A stretch of DNA of 64,000 nucleotides from Schizochytrium sp. TIO01 (lineage: Eukaryota > Sar > Bigyra > Thraustochytrida > Thraustochytriidae), in assembly GCA_004764695.1 (NCBI GenBank), contig SMSO01000037.1, forward strand, positions 294,247-358,246, written 5' to 3'. Position 1 is the stretch's first letter. Each line of letters starts with the position of its first letter. The translations under genes and the position numbers were made by a program. Of the stretch, positions 8,902 to 20,400 are shown one piece after another. Under the pieces are notes generated by a model that saw only the letters and a list, made by a program, of their open reading frames with translations, was not told where the DNA came from and did not search any database.

Positions 8902-10888
8902 GGAGGATCGGGATCAGGACCTTTCTCGCGAGGGAAAAACAAGCGACCGTGGCCTTTCCGCAACTCTCCCAGTGCTTCCCGAAGCGACAGAATCGACGGA
9001 ATCCGATCAGCAAAAAGCTTTGCCGCAGAAAAAGATTGTCTCCGCGGACCACGAGAATTGGGATCAGACTACTACTAACACAGATAAGAGCAATATGAAT
9101 GGCACGGCGAACTCCATAGGTGTAAGCACAAGCCAAATAAGCAACACGCAATTGCCACCGCTTTCTGATGAGGCCCTGCCAGGTGTTTATAACCAGGAAA
9201 CCCAAGAATCCTCCATGTTTGTCGCTGAGGCGCGACGGAAAGGGCCTTCTGCAGCAAGTCTTGCTCACCTCGGTCGTGAGATTAGCCAGCTTGTTCATCA
9301 ACTTGAACAAACTATGGCGCGGAAAGCAAAATGGCGCACAGAGCTGCAATGGCACATTCAAAACGTTATCCAGGGCATCTTTCCCTGCGCCCAAGTTCAA
9401 CTTTTTGGTTCCCACGCATGCGGACTTGCACTACCTTCGAGTGATCTTGACTTATTTTACGTACATCGTCAAGGCTACTGTTTTGCATCACCTTCGTACA
9501 GTAATCACATGGCTGAATATAATACAGGGGCATGTGCGATGCTTCGCATGGCTGTGGCAGATCAACTGGAATTGCTGAAAAATGCATTTGTAACCCAACG
9601 ATGGGTTCGCCGCGCACGGATCATCAAGTCTTCGCAGATGTTTATTGTCCGCTTATCTACATGTCTCCTCGCTCTAGACGGGGAGGCGGAGGACACGCAT
9701 AATACAAGCGCGCAGCATCTGTGCCCAATGTGCTGTGAGGTCGATGTAAGTAGTGCTCACCTGAATGGCCATTCTTTCTCTCTTTCATCAGATCTTCTTG
9801 AAATAGAAAAGAAACGCCATCCAAGCTTACTACCGCTGACGCTTGTACTCAAGCAACTTCTTCACGAGCGTAACCTTCTCGACCCTTACAGTGGAGGTTT
9901 GAGTTCAATATCTCTCTCATTACTGGTTTTGCGCTATTTACAATTCAGAAAGGATATGGGGAGCGCCTCTCGGGTAATGAAACCTCGTTTCTCCAAACGA
10001 CCGGGTACGGGTGTTGTTTTAGCCCCACCGCATGCAGATCAGTTTGCATACTCAAGGCAACTCGCTGATTGGCCAGACTCTCGTGCTCCTCCTCCGGCCT
10101 ACGTGCAACATCAAGCCTTTGGGCTCGCAACAGCTCCGGAACCTGTAGCCCAATCGCCTAGCGCAACTATGATGGCAACAAGTACGACAGCGGCATCAAA
10201 TAACCAGGGCTCAGCTACGACGGCAGCAAGAAACGGCCCTGGGTCACTTTACTACCCGGGAGGTTCTACCCCGCATGCAGATCCGGAGGCATATCATCGT
10301 CAACTCGCAGATTGGCCTACATCAGAAGCAGCACACCACTTTGAATGGATGCGTGTCATGAGAAAGACCCGCGAACTTGATCAGGCCTCACAGTCCTCTG
10401 TACAAGGTAGCTTGGGTCAAGCAGGTGCGCATGCATCTGCTGCTACTGCCTCGTCCTCATCTCCACTTTCTCCATCTGGCGAGTCCGAGGATGACGCAGA
10501 GGGGGGCGAGCTTGACGAGAGAGTTTTGGGGGAGCAGCTGCTGAGCCTGCTCGAGTTTTATGGCTACCACTTCAAGCCAGACCGAGTCGGTATTACGGTG
10601 ATTGGTCGTGGTGCATTCTATAGTTTGTCTGCTCGTCCTGAACTTAATCGTGCGGTGCCTCAACCGATTATTGTGGATAACCCGTTATGGCCGAATCTGA
10701 ATGTAGCCAAAGCCACCTATCGCATCAACGAGGTGCTTACTGCATTCCGCAACCTACATGCTATTCTTTTTGAAGAATTAAGCATTGTAGCTGATAAACT
10801 TGACAATTCTCAATATGAACTCCCACAAAATGATAAACCTGTTGTTCTGCGCAAGGTTCTACGCTCAAAGTGGCAGACCCTTCTTTGA
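8816..10888 (+). CDS. TENT4: TRF4/TENT4-type non-canonical poly(A) polymerase
   Basis: A nucleotidyltransferase that adds short A tails to RNA, typically in the nucleus with the TRAMP complex and exosome. The frame has 690 residues. The polymerase-beta signature is complete: LFGSHACGLALPSSDLDLF with Gly198-Ser199 and Asp210/Asp212, and a third carboxylate Asp310 in CEVDVS. The TRF4 hallmark follows (LKQLLHERNLLDPYSGGLSS), then a PAP-associated region from about 571 (LGEQLLSLLEFYGYHF) to INEVLTAFRNLHAILFEEL. Unlike typical TRF4, about 190 residues of Ser/Ala/Pro-rich sequence interrupt the domain between about 380 and 565; they contain a duplicated motif at 405-420 and 486-501. The first ATG (8816) lies just after stops in this frame, so the true N-terminus may come from the preceding overlapping frame. 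Catalytic assignment is firm; the precise paralogue is inferred. Confidence 0.93.
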   Translation: MQLVLTIRLQMRKNIRGREEQEQLRVEDEEDRDQDLSREGKTSDRGLSATLPVLPEATESTESDQQKALPQKKIVSADHENWDQTTTNTDKSNMNGTANSIGVSTSQISNTQLPPLSDEALPGVYNQETQESSMFVAEARRKGPSAASLAHLGREISQLVHQLEQTMARKAKWRTELQWHIQNVIQGIFPCAQVQLFGSHACGLALPSSDLDLFYVHRQGYCFASPSYSNHMAEYNTGACAMLRMAVADQLELLKNAFVTQRWVRRARIIKSSQMFIVRLSTCLLALDGEAEDTHNTSAQHLCPMCCEVDVSSAHLNGHSFSLSSDLLEIEKKRHPSLLPLTLVLKQLLHERNLLDPYSGGLSSISLSLLVLRYLQFRKDMGSASRVMKPRFSKRPGTGVVLAPPHADQFAYSRQLADWPDSRAPPPAYVQHQAFGLATAPEPVAQSPSATMMATSTTAASNNQGSATTAARNGPGSLYYPGGSTPHADPEAYHRQLADWPTSEAAHHFEWMRVMRKTRELDQASQSSVQGSLGQAGAHASAATASSSSPLSPSGESEDDAEGGELDERVLGEQLLSLLEFYGYHFKPDRVGITVIGRGAFYSLSARPELNRAVPQPIIVDNPLWPNLNVAKATYRINEVLTAFRNLHAILFEELSIVADKLDNSQYELPQNDKPVVLRKVLRSKWQTLL

Positions 10889-12139
10889 ACCTGCTAGATA
10901 AAAAGCGTTCACTAGTAGTACGAGTTGTTTTTGGTGATTGGGAGGCTGAGTAGCCTGTGCTAAATGTTGTTTGTTGCTATTCTCTCCTCGGAGGGAAAAA
11001 GCTGCAAGTTGTTTTCTATATTGCAACAACGCAAAACGATGAGGGCCTCTGATCGTTCGCTTTAAGAGGATAGAAAACACGTCTACCCGCTTCTTTTATT
11101 ATGTGTGCCCACTGCTCAAGTCTCACCTTCGGCTTGTGCTGAATTTGTGAAAGTCAGAAGACTGAAAATACCTCATTCATGTTCTTTCGCTTCTTTTTCA
11201 TTTTCATGCGCATGCTTTTCTGTAAAATGTTACTTATCTTGAAAAGGAAGGGACTAAACGAAGTCTAAAATGAAATAAAAGAGACGCCCGCGTCACAACT
11301 AAAGCAGATCACTTTGCTTCTTTTTGACGTTGCGCGGTTTCCTCAAGTCCTGTTATGTACTCTTGACGTTTACACGAGGTGATGTGCGACTTTTTCAATT
11401 TGTTTACGTGGAAAAGGTTTTTCATTCCATCTTCCCCCTGTTCTTTTTTAGAGAAAAATATTAAAATATAGATTCGTTTTCGACTTCTCCAAGATACTTC
11501 TCATGTGTATAACACTGCGCACCTCATGTAATCATAGATTCATATAGACTTCAAAAATGAATTTATATCTAGCTGGCCAGCCAAAGCTAGCCTACAAAAA
11601 TTGTTCTCATTGTACCTGTAATATTATTGTGTATGTATGTTTGAATGGTTTCGAAAAGAGAATCCTTTTCTAAGTACCATAATAAATGTTATCGGAGCAA
11701 TTCATCTGACATTCTGACGAGACAATTATGTCAAATGTACAAATGAGCTTGCACGAATTTTAAAGATGTTACCACGAGTGTGTCGGGGAAAATGGCATTT
11801 GATTAACAGCAAAAGCAATCTTGGGTACTCCTCCATTTACTTACCATAGAAGGGGGAATATGGAGCGGTATGTCTTTAGTCGTAAGAAAGAAGTAAGAAA
11901 AAATCAAGCTCATGTAGGCAGTCTTGGAGCATACAGATCGTCAAGACCTCAAATACAAACGCCTGCCTGCCTACCGGCCTGCATGAATATGTAATGGGAT
12001 GTGAGTTCACGCATCGGTGTGCATTTGAGTGCAGAGATACAGCTACATACTATTTTTATATCCAGCGCATCGGAGAGAGGTAGAGAGAGTTCTCAATGTG
12101 TGACATATGTTTGTATGAGCAATTTTCTAGCTTTAGAAC
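10889..12139. other. Convergent intergenic region
   Basis: This 1.25-kb region lies between the convergent poly(A) polymerase gene and the gene ending at 12140. It is AT-rich, with no gene and no notable repeat. Confidence 0.55.
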
Positions 12140-13039
12140 TCACGCTTCATTTTCCGGATCTTCTGGGGATACAGATTCCTCAAGCCAGGTCAATGACGGA
12201 GACGCCAGCGAAGGTTGCAAAGCGCTTGCAAGGCTAGATATGCGAGAGAAAAGTACCTCTACACGATGAGGCAAGGTCACAGGATCCATGTATTCCTCAT
12301 ATGAGTTTGCTGCAAGATACAGTGATCGCTCAACTCGAGGGAGCATTGCATGGAATTCTTGAAGCCAGGCTCGCGCGGCTGTTGGTCGTCTAAAAAGGAG
12401 GTGGTATCCAACCCTGCGTATAGACTCTAACCTTTCTTGGAGATGGCCCAGGCGCAGTTGCCAGCGCCGATCCTTATCTCCAAGGTGCATCCTAGGGTCC
12501 GCTGGGAGAACCTCAAATGGCATACTTTTTATGCTCCGCAAGACAGGGCGGATTGCTACCATTCGAAGATTCACGTAGAATGGACTCATTACATCTGCGT
12601 AGATTAGAAGCTGTCGATCCAGGGAGACAGCAACCTCCATAAAATCTGGATCGAATCGGTGTGCTAATACAAGTCTTAGCCTTGATGGCTGTTCTTTTCG
12701 TAATAATTCTTCCCTCAACTTCAGCTGGTAGGCGAGTTTAATAATGTATAACACGATATCTTTGCTCAACTTGGATTGTTGCTTTCTGAATGATTGTGAA
12801 CGCCGCCGTGACGGAAATGGAACATACATCACTGCAGACTGTCCGTACTGTACGGAGCCTTGATAGCCTGGTGCAATTGCCCCTGGGTTTTGCAAAATTG
12901 TGGAGGATGCCGGTGGTAGTGAGACTACTTCGCGGTCATCTTGACGAACTTCGCCTTCTACTTCTGCTTCTACTTCTCCAAAACTAGACCTGCTGCCATC
13001 ATCTTCAGAAGTTGTTTCTTTCTTTCTGTTGGACTTCAT
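12140..13039 (-). CDS. Hypothetical basic helical protein
   Basis: This is an uninterrupted frame of 299 residues. Residues 1-85 are low complexity: a basic start (MKSNRKKE), an acidic Glu/Val run (EVEAEVEGEVRQDD) and a Ser/Gly/Tyr stretch. From about residue 90 it is folded and rich in amphipathic helices: SKLSKDIVLYIIKLAYQLK, then a strand-rich part (VLAHRFDPDFMEVAVSLDRQ), then helices with many Arg residues (RRWQLRLGHLQERLESIRRV). It ends with an acidic tail (ESVSPEDPENEA). There is no membrane segment or known catalytic motif, and I do not recognise the family. Its upstream side carries the cluster of hairpins beginning at 13107, within 70 bp of the start codon. Confidence 0.65.
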   Translation of the reverse strand: MKSNRKKETTSEDDGSRSSFGEVEAEVEGEVRQDDREVVSLPPASSTILQNPGAIAPGYQGSVQYGQSAVMYVPFPSRRRSQSFRKQQSKLSKDIVLYIIKLAYQLKLREELLRKEQPSRLRLVLAHRFDPDFMEVAVSLDRQLLIYADVMSPFYVNLRMVAIRPVLRSIKSMPFEVLPADPRMHLGDKDRRWQLRLGHLQERLESIRRVGYHLLFRRPTAARAWLQEFHAMLPRVERSLYLAANSYEEYMDPVTLPHRVEVLFSRISSLASALQPSLASPSLTWLEESVSPEDPENEA

Positions 13040-13106
13040 CGGATATCCTTTCCAGTATCACCACGTGCATTTCACAGTCCCTCGTCTGCTGCCTGCCGTC
13101 CTCAGC

Positions 13107-13134
13107 CACCTTGAACCCTTACGCGTTCAAGGTG
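13107..13134. repeat. Perfect hairpin, 10-bp arms, 8-nt loop
   Basis: CACCTTGAAC (13107-13116) is followed by an 8-nt spacer and its exact reverse complement (13125-13134). It is the first of several perfect inverted repeats upstream of the gene starting at 13039. Confidence 0.9.
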
Positions 13135-13149
13135 TCGATTTTATCCAGC

Positions 13150-13171
13150 CGATCAATTATTGAATTGATCG
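13150..13171. repeat. Perfect hairpin, 9-bp arms, 4-nt loop
   Basis: CGATCAATT (13150-13158), spacer ATTG, and AATTGATCG (13163-13171). Confidence 0.9.
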
Positions 13172-13190
13172 ACAGGGCAGTTAAGTCTCC

Positions 13191-13228
13191 ACGGAGCTTG
13201 CTAGCGCAGGCCAGCTAGCAAGCTCCGT
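13191..13228. repeat. Perfect hairpin, 15-bp arms, 8-nt loop
   Basis: ACGGAGCTTGCTAGC (13191-13205), spacer GCAGGCCA, and the exact reverse complement (13214-13228). This is the longest perfect stem of the cluster. A small stem, CACGAA with TTCGTG, lies about 60-75 bp further on. Confidence 0.93.
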
Positions 13229-13549
13229 ACGTATTTTCTACAAAAACGTAAAAAACGGTGCTTCCGATGCGCGGAGTCGATCTCCACGAATGCTTCGTGA
13301 ATGACCTTTTCCGATTTTCTCGAGTTTTCTTTCCTGCTTTGATTCCCTTGTCAATTGAGAAACAATCAAAAAGAACTAAATCTAACTCCAACTGACCATA
13401 TACTTACCCTCCGCACTCTCAAGAAACCTTTCGGCAGCGTTCAGATCGATTTCTTCGCTGTCGGCTTTGAATGGCGTCTCCTTCGTCCTTCAATATCCCT
13501 CCTCTCCCTTGTATGCGCTGTCCTTTAGAACCACACGTGCGGGTACCCA

Positions 13550-13581
13550 GCAACAGCTTTGCGCCTGACCAAAGCTGTTGC
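13550..13581. repeat. Perfect hairpin, 12-bp arms, 8-nt loop
   Basis: GCAACAGCTTTG (13550-13561), spacer CGCCTGAC, and the exact reverse complement (13570-13581). The loop length is the same as in the hairpins at 13107 and 13191. Confidence 0.92.
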
Positions 13582-15315
13582 AGATCCCTCAGCTCTTTGC
13601 GCTGGCGCCCGTGCGGATGGCTTCGTCTCAGTCACACAAGCTCCCGCGTCTCTATCCTGTGTGCTCTCAACTTGCCAATCAAATTCACCCTGACTCACCG
13701 TTGTTAACCACGTCGGCGTCGCTGATGACGTGCGTCTCCGTCGATTATTGAGTTTTGATTGAGGTCGATTGACACAATAATTAACTTTTGCCTTTTACCT
13801 TTTCTTTTTTAGTTTTCCCCTTTTTTTCAATTAATACCTTTTTTAGTATTTTGCTGGAAAAGAAATAAAGGAAAAGAAAAAAGAAAAAGAAAAAAGAGCA
13901 GTACTATTTTGTTTTGGCTGCTTGACCGCCAACTCGAATTAGATGAACGTAAAGTGCCACCGCCACCACTGCCGTCGCTGTCTGCAGCGGCAGCTCTTAC
14001 TCAGCCTTGACGGGTAGGCTTCTCGCAACGCCTTGTTGATAAGTTTGACCAACACTTGAAGAGCGGCAGTCCGCAGCTGCTCGAACTGCGGAAACAAAGT
14101 TCAAAGCCTGAGTCAGGTCGAGGGCGATGCAGAATACCGCTTCCCGAGCTGCGCAGGGAGCTAGCTAGCTCTGCGAGCGTTGTTTCCAAGGCTCGTGCTC
14201 TTAAGAAGCAGGCCTGCAAGGGCTGGTGAGCTTGACTGCGGCGGGGAGGCTCTGGTCCCCCGTTGGTGCAAGCCTTGCGTAACCTGCGCCGGGGCTGCTC
14301 TGGACGACTGCGAAGTTGGTCTTTGAAAGAGTGAGACCGATCGAAGAAATGTAAATGTCGAGAGGGCAAAAGCTTTGCAGCCTTTTGCGCCTTAAACTTG
14401 CAGCCGAGCTTTGCTATGCTCAGTTGTCGGGGTCCTGGCTTGCTCTTGGTATGCTGTTTGCTTGCGACCTTGTGCCCTTGGGCCTGCCTGCTTGCGCCCG
14501 TGCTTGCTTGCCTCTGCTTGCCTGTGCCTGCAAGTTCAATGGTTTGATGTCTATTGGTCTATTGTTCCTTTCCTTCTGTTAGTTAGTTTTTGCTTGAAGG
14601 TGTTGTGGCGGTGATTTTCTTGCTCATTCAACCCTGCGCTCTGTTTCCTTCCACGTTCTGTTCCTAGCAACCAACGATGAAGAGTTTTTGGCGAGTCATT
14701 CATCACGATTACAGCTTTGTCGCAGACGAGCCATCGATAGTTCTAGGACGATGATGTTTCTTTCCTTTTCCGATCAAGCTTCCTAGGCAAGTTGGCAGCG
14801 AGTTCCTTTCCTCTTTCCAGACACGTTCATCATCTTCCTTCTTACATTATTGTTTAATTCTAATTTTATACTTTTATTCTTTATAAATATATTTTTATAA
14901 TAAAAATTAAATTAAAATAAAAATTAAATAAAATACAGCAACAACAACAACAACAACAACAACAAATCATTTTATCCTATTTTATTCGGAAATGATCCGC
15001 ACGACTATCAATTATCACTCATCTTACAACTTAGAGAATCTCTTGCACCCCAAATATTATAATCTTATGCCGTCGCTTCAGTAAGCTTGAGTGCACCACT
15101 TTGACCTTCTTTAATCTCGTGGGAAAGTGCCGCCCTGCCTAGGTAGCTAGCTACCATATCGCATCAAAAGCTCATGGACATGTTTGCCCTCCTTCAGTTT
15201 CGATCGCCGCCGCAAAGAGCTTCGTTCGATTTATGAATTGCGGTTGGTTGCCGCCTCTGAAAGCAGCAGCCAACACCTTCGCCGCGAGCTCAACTTCCTG
15301 CTCCACCTCCCTCCC
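13582..15315. other. Gene-free region with small palindromes
   Basis: No convincing gene. The stretch includes AT-rich tracts (13795-13900, 14850-14935) and further dyads: TCCGCAG/CTGCGGA near 14080-14105, GAGCTAGCTAGCTC near 14158-14172, GCAAAAG/CTTTTGC near 14366-14390, and GGTAGCTAGCTACC near 15141-15155. Short open frames at 14001-14614 overlap on both strands and have biased, repetitive composition. Confidence 0.55.
14936..14966. repeat. CAA trinucleotide microsatellite
   Basis: About ten copies of ACA/CAA, directly after an AT-rich tract. Confidence 0.95.
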
Positions 15316-15570
15316 TCACGCTGGGAGTGAATGAATGATGTCTGTTACTTCCACAGCTTTTGCTCTGGAGCCTGTGAAAAGCGCAACTTTCTCCACTGTG
15401 CTCTCTAAAACATCTTCAGACAGCCCTCTATTCTCCACATCCTGGCTCGTGAACCGGGGACCCCGAAACGTCGCCGCAGTGGCAGCCACGAACTTGGAGA
15501 GACTAAGGAGTGGGCTCAAAACGCCGTTTAAAGCTCGAGCCTGCTCTTCAAGGCGCGGCTGTGTTGCCAC
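15316..15570 (-). CDS. Doubtful small protein
   Basis: An 84-residue frame with natural-looking composition: a helix with alternating Leu/Ala (EEQARALNGVLSPLLSLSKFV), a central GPRFTSQDVENRGLSEDVLE and an amphipathic end (STVEKVALFTGSRAKAVEVT). It could be a small helical protein or one exon. The opposite strand is also open (88 residues, 15335-15601), so one of the two is a shadow; the minus-strand product looks more like a folded protein. There is no family match. It lies in an otherwise gene-poor region, with a CTG repeat and AT-rich sequence upstream. Confidence 0.3.
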   Translation of the reverse strand: MATQPRLEEQARALNGVLSPLLSLSKFVAATAATFRGPRFTSQDVENRGLSEDVLESTVEKVALFTGSRAKAVEVTDIIHSLPA

Positions 15571-15667
15571 AGGAGTGCTGGCCTGGTTTATGTGGAGATG
15601 AAGACTTTACACTGCGGCAGTAGAGTCACTTATTGGTTAGTTTCTTTTTTGCATTTTGTTCCTTTGA

Positions 15668-15701
<34 letters not shown>

Positions 15702-15709
15702 ATGCTGAT
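15668..15709. repeat. GCT trinucleotide microsatellite
   Basis: Eleven perfect GCT copies (15668-15700), then GAT/GCT variants, followed by a long AAAAAT-rich tract. Confidence 0.95.
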
Positions 15710-16250
15710 GCTTATGCTAAAAAAAATAAAAATAAAAATAAAAAAATAAAAAATAAAATAATAATAAACAGAAATCTTCAATTCACCAAGGGCGGAAACC
15801 CATGGCAAACAATGGGGATGAAGTTACTCAGGTCTTCTGCTTCTTCTCTCGAAAGTATACTTTGTCCGGAAAGCTATGACAAAAGCAACGTAATTCTGTA
15901 AATAAGATAGCTTTTTGCAAGAAAATAGGTAAGCGCCCGTGCTCCCGGGGTGAGCAAAAGCGCCAAGAAATGTTAATTTGTACATTTTGGCAACATGAAA
16001 ATTATTTCACGCCGCTAGCAGGTCAGGAAGGTTGTCGTTGGCAAAGCCCCACGTCAGGCCTGTCATCCCGACATCAAAAGAGCATGTTGATCCATTTTCA
16101 TTTACAAATTTATATTTCAAGTCAGGTATTTAAAAACAAGAAATTGAAAAGAAAGTTAGAAGAAAAAAATTATTCATCAATCAAAATATTCTCCCTTTGA
16201 ACACAGTGTGTACCAGCACAAGTTATAATCTTTGCAACCGCTAACCCTAA

Positions 16251-16291
16251 CAAACAAACAAACAAACAAACAAACAAACAAACAAACAAAC
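16251..16291. repeat. CAAA tetranucleotide microsatellite
   Basis: Ten copies of CAAA, the complement of the TTTG arrays at 6651 and 53183, so in the opposite orientation. It is preceded by a single CTAACCCTAA, which is too short to call telomeric. Confidence 0.95.
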
Positions 16292-17112
16292 CAAGAGAGG
16301 CCTTAAAAAATCATCTTTGACAAATCCAGGTAGGTACGAGCCTAGTTATAACTAAACTAAAAATAAAAGGAGAGGAAACTAGTCCCCTGCTTCTAAAAGT
16401 CAAATACTTTTCTTGTGCTTGAGTTGGCGGAGCACAGCTTTTATTTCTCATCGGTAAATAAAATCAATCCCTCATACAGTGTGCGTTGTTGACTTCGATT
16501 GACACGCCTAGTACTTTGTAGCGAGGTACCTACCTACCAACACATTGTGCAGACGAGACAAGAACACTGGCCTTATGATGGCACGCGAGCAAAAGCTCGT
16601 TGATGGCGCATGCGTCAATACCACGTTGGGTGGCAACAGTTGCAGGTAAGTAGGCTAGCGAGCAAACAAACAAAGCCTATGTTAGGTCAGGTCGACCTCC
16701 TGAAAGTTGTCTCACCGCTTTCTTCTGATATGAGTCTTCAGAAAAGGACAGAGAAGATCAGCGACAGCAGCATCGGCATCTTTGCTTGAACAAACTCTGC
16801 TTCACGCAAATACCGCGATCAACACAAGCAAGCACAAGCAGCAAGGGCTCTTTGAGGCGATAAATGCCAAGAATTTTTTAAGGGACCATGCCGCGCAAAG
16901 TAGCAGCATGAGCTGTTGTAAATTTTTTGATGTTTTGCGTGGTAACCTAATATCTTTGCATACACAGGGGCTTTGGCCTTATTTACTCTCAAAATTAATA
17001 CACGAACCGGACTCTGTGTTCAAGACGAATTGATATAGCAAGAGTCCGCTCGGGAAGGGTGGAGTCGAGGAGGGGGAAATCGCGGCTGGAGCACCACCAC
17101 TGAGGCAACCGA

Positions 17113-17467
<355 letters not shown>

Positions 17468-20400
17468 TATCTTATACATATATATCTGTCGATCCTTCCC
17501 CTCCACAGCCTCGAAGGTCAGCGCCCGGAATCGCGGATCTCACAAAAGCATATCTGTAAAGGCCCAGGTGCGGTAGTTTTGAGCCTGTGCGGGGATAGAT
17601 TTTGTTGCCTTCTCACTTCAAATCAACCACCTTTCTAAACGCTGTGTGGTGGAGGCAACACATCTAAGGCTAACTGTGGGAGAGAGGGGAGATGTCGAGA
17701 CAAGCCTGTCTGTCTCAAAACCGACGAACAGAGCTCTTCCGCTCGCCACGGACGCAATAAGCTAAACAACGCCTTCTCCGTTTTCTGCCATCTTCTACTT
17801 GCCATGGGCTCAGTCTTTGTGTCGGTGCTCGCGTCGTCGCGTGAACTTAAAATTCCCTCCTTCGACGCAGTGTTTTGATTGGCGAGCCAGACGACCTGAC
17901 TGTCCCAAGCGCGGATATTATCGCCCTCCAGAGCCACCTTGAGCTTCCTTGCGCAGGCTGGCCTGCTTCCTTCCTTATTATCTGTTTTATAACACTCGAA
18001 CTATATCTAACTAACAAGGGAGGATGATTATGATGGTGAGCACTTGTAGCATTACGTGTAGCAGTTTCGGTACATGTGCTGGTGATGGCCATCTTCAGAT
18101 CGCTTCGATGATTAAATTTGCGAATCCCGACTCTAGCTCGTTCAGAACTTGAAGAAAGCATTCGGTTGTTTGTTCATGATGGGTTGTCGCTGCTCAGCTA
18201 GTGGGTGCTGATACTGCTTTGGCTTTTCCAAAGAGGAGAACCAGCGCCTCTCGCCTATCGCCTGTGCCATTTCCCGCGAGGTTGGAGGAGCGAGTTGTCT
18301 CGAAACAAGTGTTCCCTGCTGCGGAGCTTTCAAAGCGCCTGCCAAAGCAAAAGAAAAGGCCGCTACTAGGAGCTTATATGTATATGTTCTTTCCGTAGCT
18401 TGTCCTTTCCCCAATGTTCTTGGAGAGCAACATGTATGGAACAACTGCTCCTGTAAATCTCTCTTCTACTACCTGACTTGACAGCTGCAAGGACGAGGAA
18501 AACCAGGGCAAACTTGCTCAAGCTATGCACGCCCCTTTGCAGAAAAGGCGCAATCTTGCCGTTGATTGCAGGTAGAGCAGCACAAGATCAAGGAAGTAGG
18601 TAAGCAGTTAGTGGATAAAACCAACGCAAATTGAGTGGTTTGCAGCCTGAAAAATAGACAGACCTATCTTTAAGTAGACGCATAAGCTAGAAAGAAAGTA
18701 AGAACTCGCACTGCCGAAGGCCATACGACTCAAAGACAAGGCTACACGCTGATCCACGAGTGCTTCCCTCCAACGCTTGAATACGGGTACCTAGTTTCCT
18801 TCTGGGATTATTCTAAAACTCGTATCGTTGCCTCGTACGCTCGCGACTTGAGAGAAAACTAATAAGAGAAAAACTCAAAACCCAACACAACTCTTTCTGC
18901 AAAACAGCAGAAGCAGCGCAAAGGGGTGCGCAACTGTCAGCACAACGCAGGCATGAAATTGATTTGAATGGTCTACAATACCTCAGATTGCTGCACAGCT
19001 TAGCTGAATTTGAAGCACAATGGTTTAGCATTATCTGCTATCATCGAATTGCTAACCAAGCGCGAGGTTAATTTTTTAATAAATTTGCTCAAAACATGTT
19101 TTAAGATCTTATCTCTTTTATCTTTTATTGTGTATTTATGGTACTCTTAATATGTAGTTCCTGTAATACATACCTTCCGTAACATTTCCTGTAAAAGCCA
19201 ATCCCAAACACATGGTTCTACCTAAACTTGTAAGCGGACAAGGGAAATGTGCTATCCTAGGATAGTGACGTCGCAATTTAATAAGCCCGTAAATTTTTAT
19301 TGAAGCACACCATCTTGTTCAAGTCTTCAAGAGATTTACATTTATGCAGACTTTTATTTTTCGAGAAGAAGATAAGGAAAGAAAATCAAAACTAAAAACA
19401 AGGCATACGGTAAGTTTAATTTTTCCAGAAAACATTAAACCTGGTACTTACTTAATAACGAATAGTGAGTGAAAATGGGGAACAATTCACATTCATATTT
19501 TAAAGGAAATTTGGCCGTGTTGCCTACTCGAGTAAAATTCACCGTTTTCATCTTGACAATATATTTTCCATGAAACTCAGCTCTTATTGCCAAATCATGT
19601 CAGCTTTTGACATGGTACTTTAATTTCTTAGCAAGGATAGAAATAGGAAAGGCGACACTTCGAAATTTGACAGTTTTCGAAGCCATTGGTAAAAGGAGCA
19701 ACTACTTCGAATGGTACATACAACTCCAAGAGTGTAATCTTTAAGAAAGAAGCTTTGTTAGAGCACGAAAAGCGGCACCCTCTAATAAAGTACATGGTGT
19801 CAGGCAAAAATATTTTGTTGACTTGATTTATAGGATGACAAGCTCATAACCATACACTTAGACCCGTCTAAATTACATCTTGTTCTCCGAACTTACCCGA
19901 TATTTCTTTTAAAGATACCTTCGCTAATTACATAAGAAGTATTTGGGGGGAGGTTGTTTGTCTTATTTGTCTTCTTATTCTGACCTCCTTCAGCATAATT
20001 AAAATTATATATTTTTAATGATGATTCGTCCGCAGAACCCTTCTGACCTTTGGATATTTTTATTTATTTATTCTGGCGTTTTCGCAGTTTAAATCCAACA
20101 GGACAATATCATGGGGCGATCTATTGCTGTTCCCCGTTGCCCTCTAGCACTTCGGCGTGATCATAGTTGCACTGCGCACCGCCGCGCCAAACGCCGGACT
20201 CTAAGTGTTCTGCTTTGTGACGAAATGTAATTCCTAGCCTGATCGAGAAATTCAAAGCATGATGATGTAAAATCTACAGACTTGAGTTCTTTATTGTTTT
20301 CTCTATGTTTTATTTTTTCAACCTATCTTACTCAGTGACATTTCCCCTCACAAACAAGCCAAACATGTTTGGCAAATAAACTGACAACCCTTTATAACTT

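Larger units (their letters stand above)
15571..17112. other. Gene-free region
   Basis: No convincing gene. The region contains a GCT repeat, an A/T-rich stretch (15719-15770), a CAAA array, and many short open frames of poor composition. Confidence 0.55.

Noticed and set aside
16240-16291. CTAACCCTAA next to CAAA repeats, as a possible interstitial telomere
   Set aside because: Only one telomere-like unit is present.
17635-18444. Three overlapping minus-strand frames of about 100 residues
   Set aside because: Composition is fair, but frames overlap each other and a plus-strand frame, and no splice signals join them convincingly.
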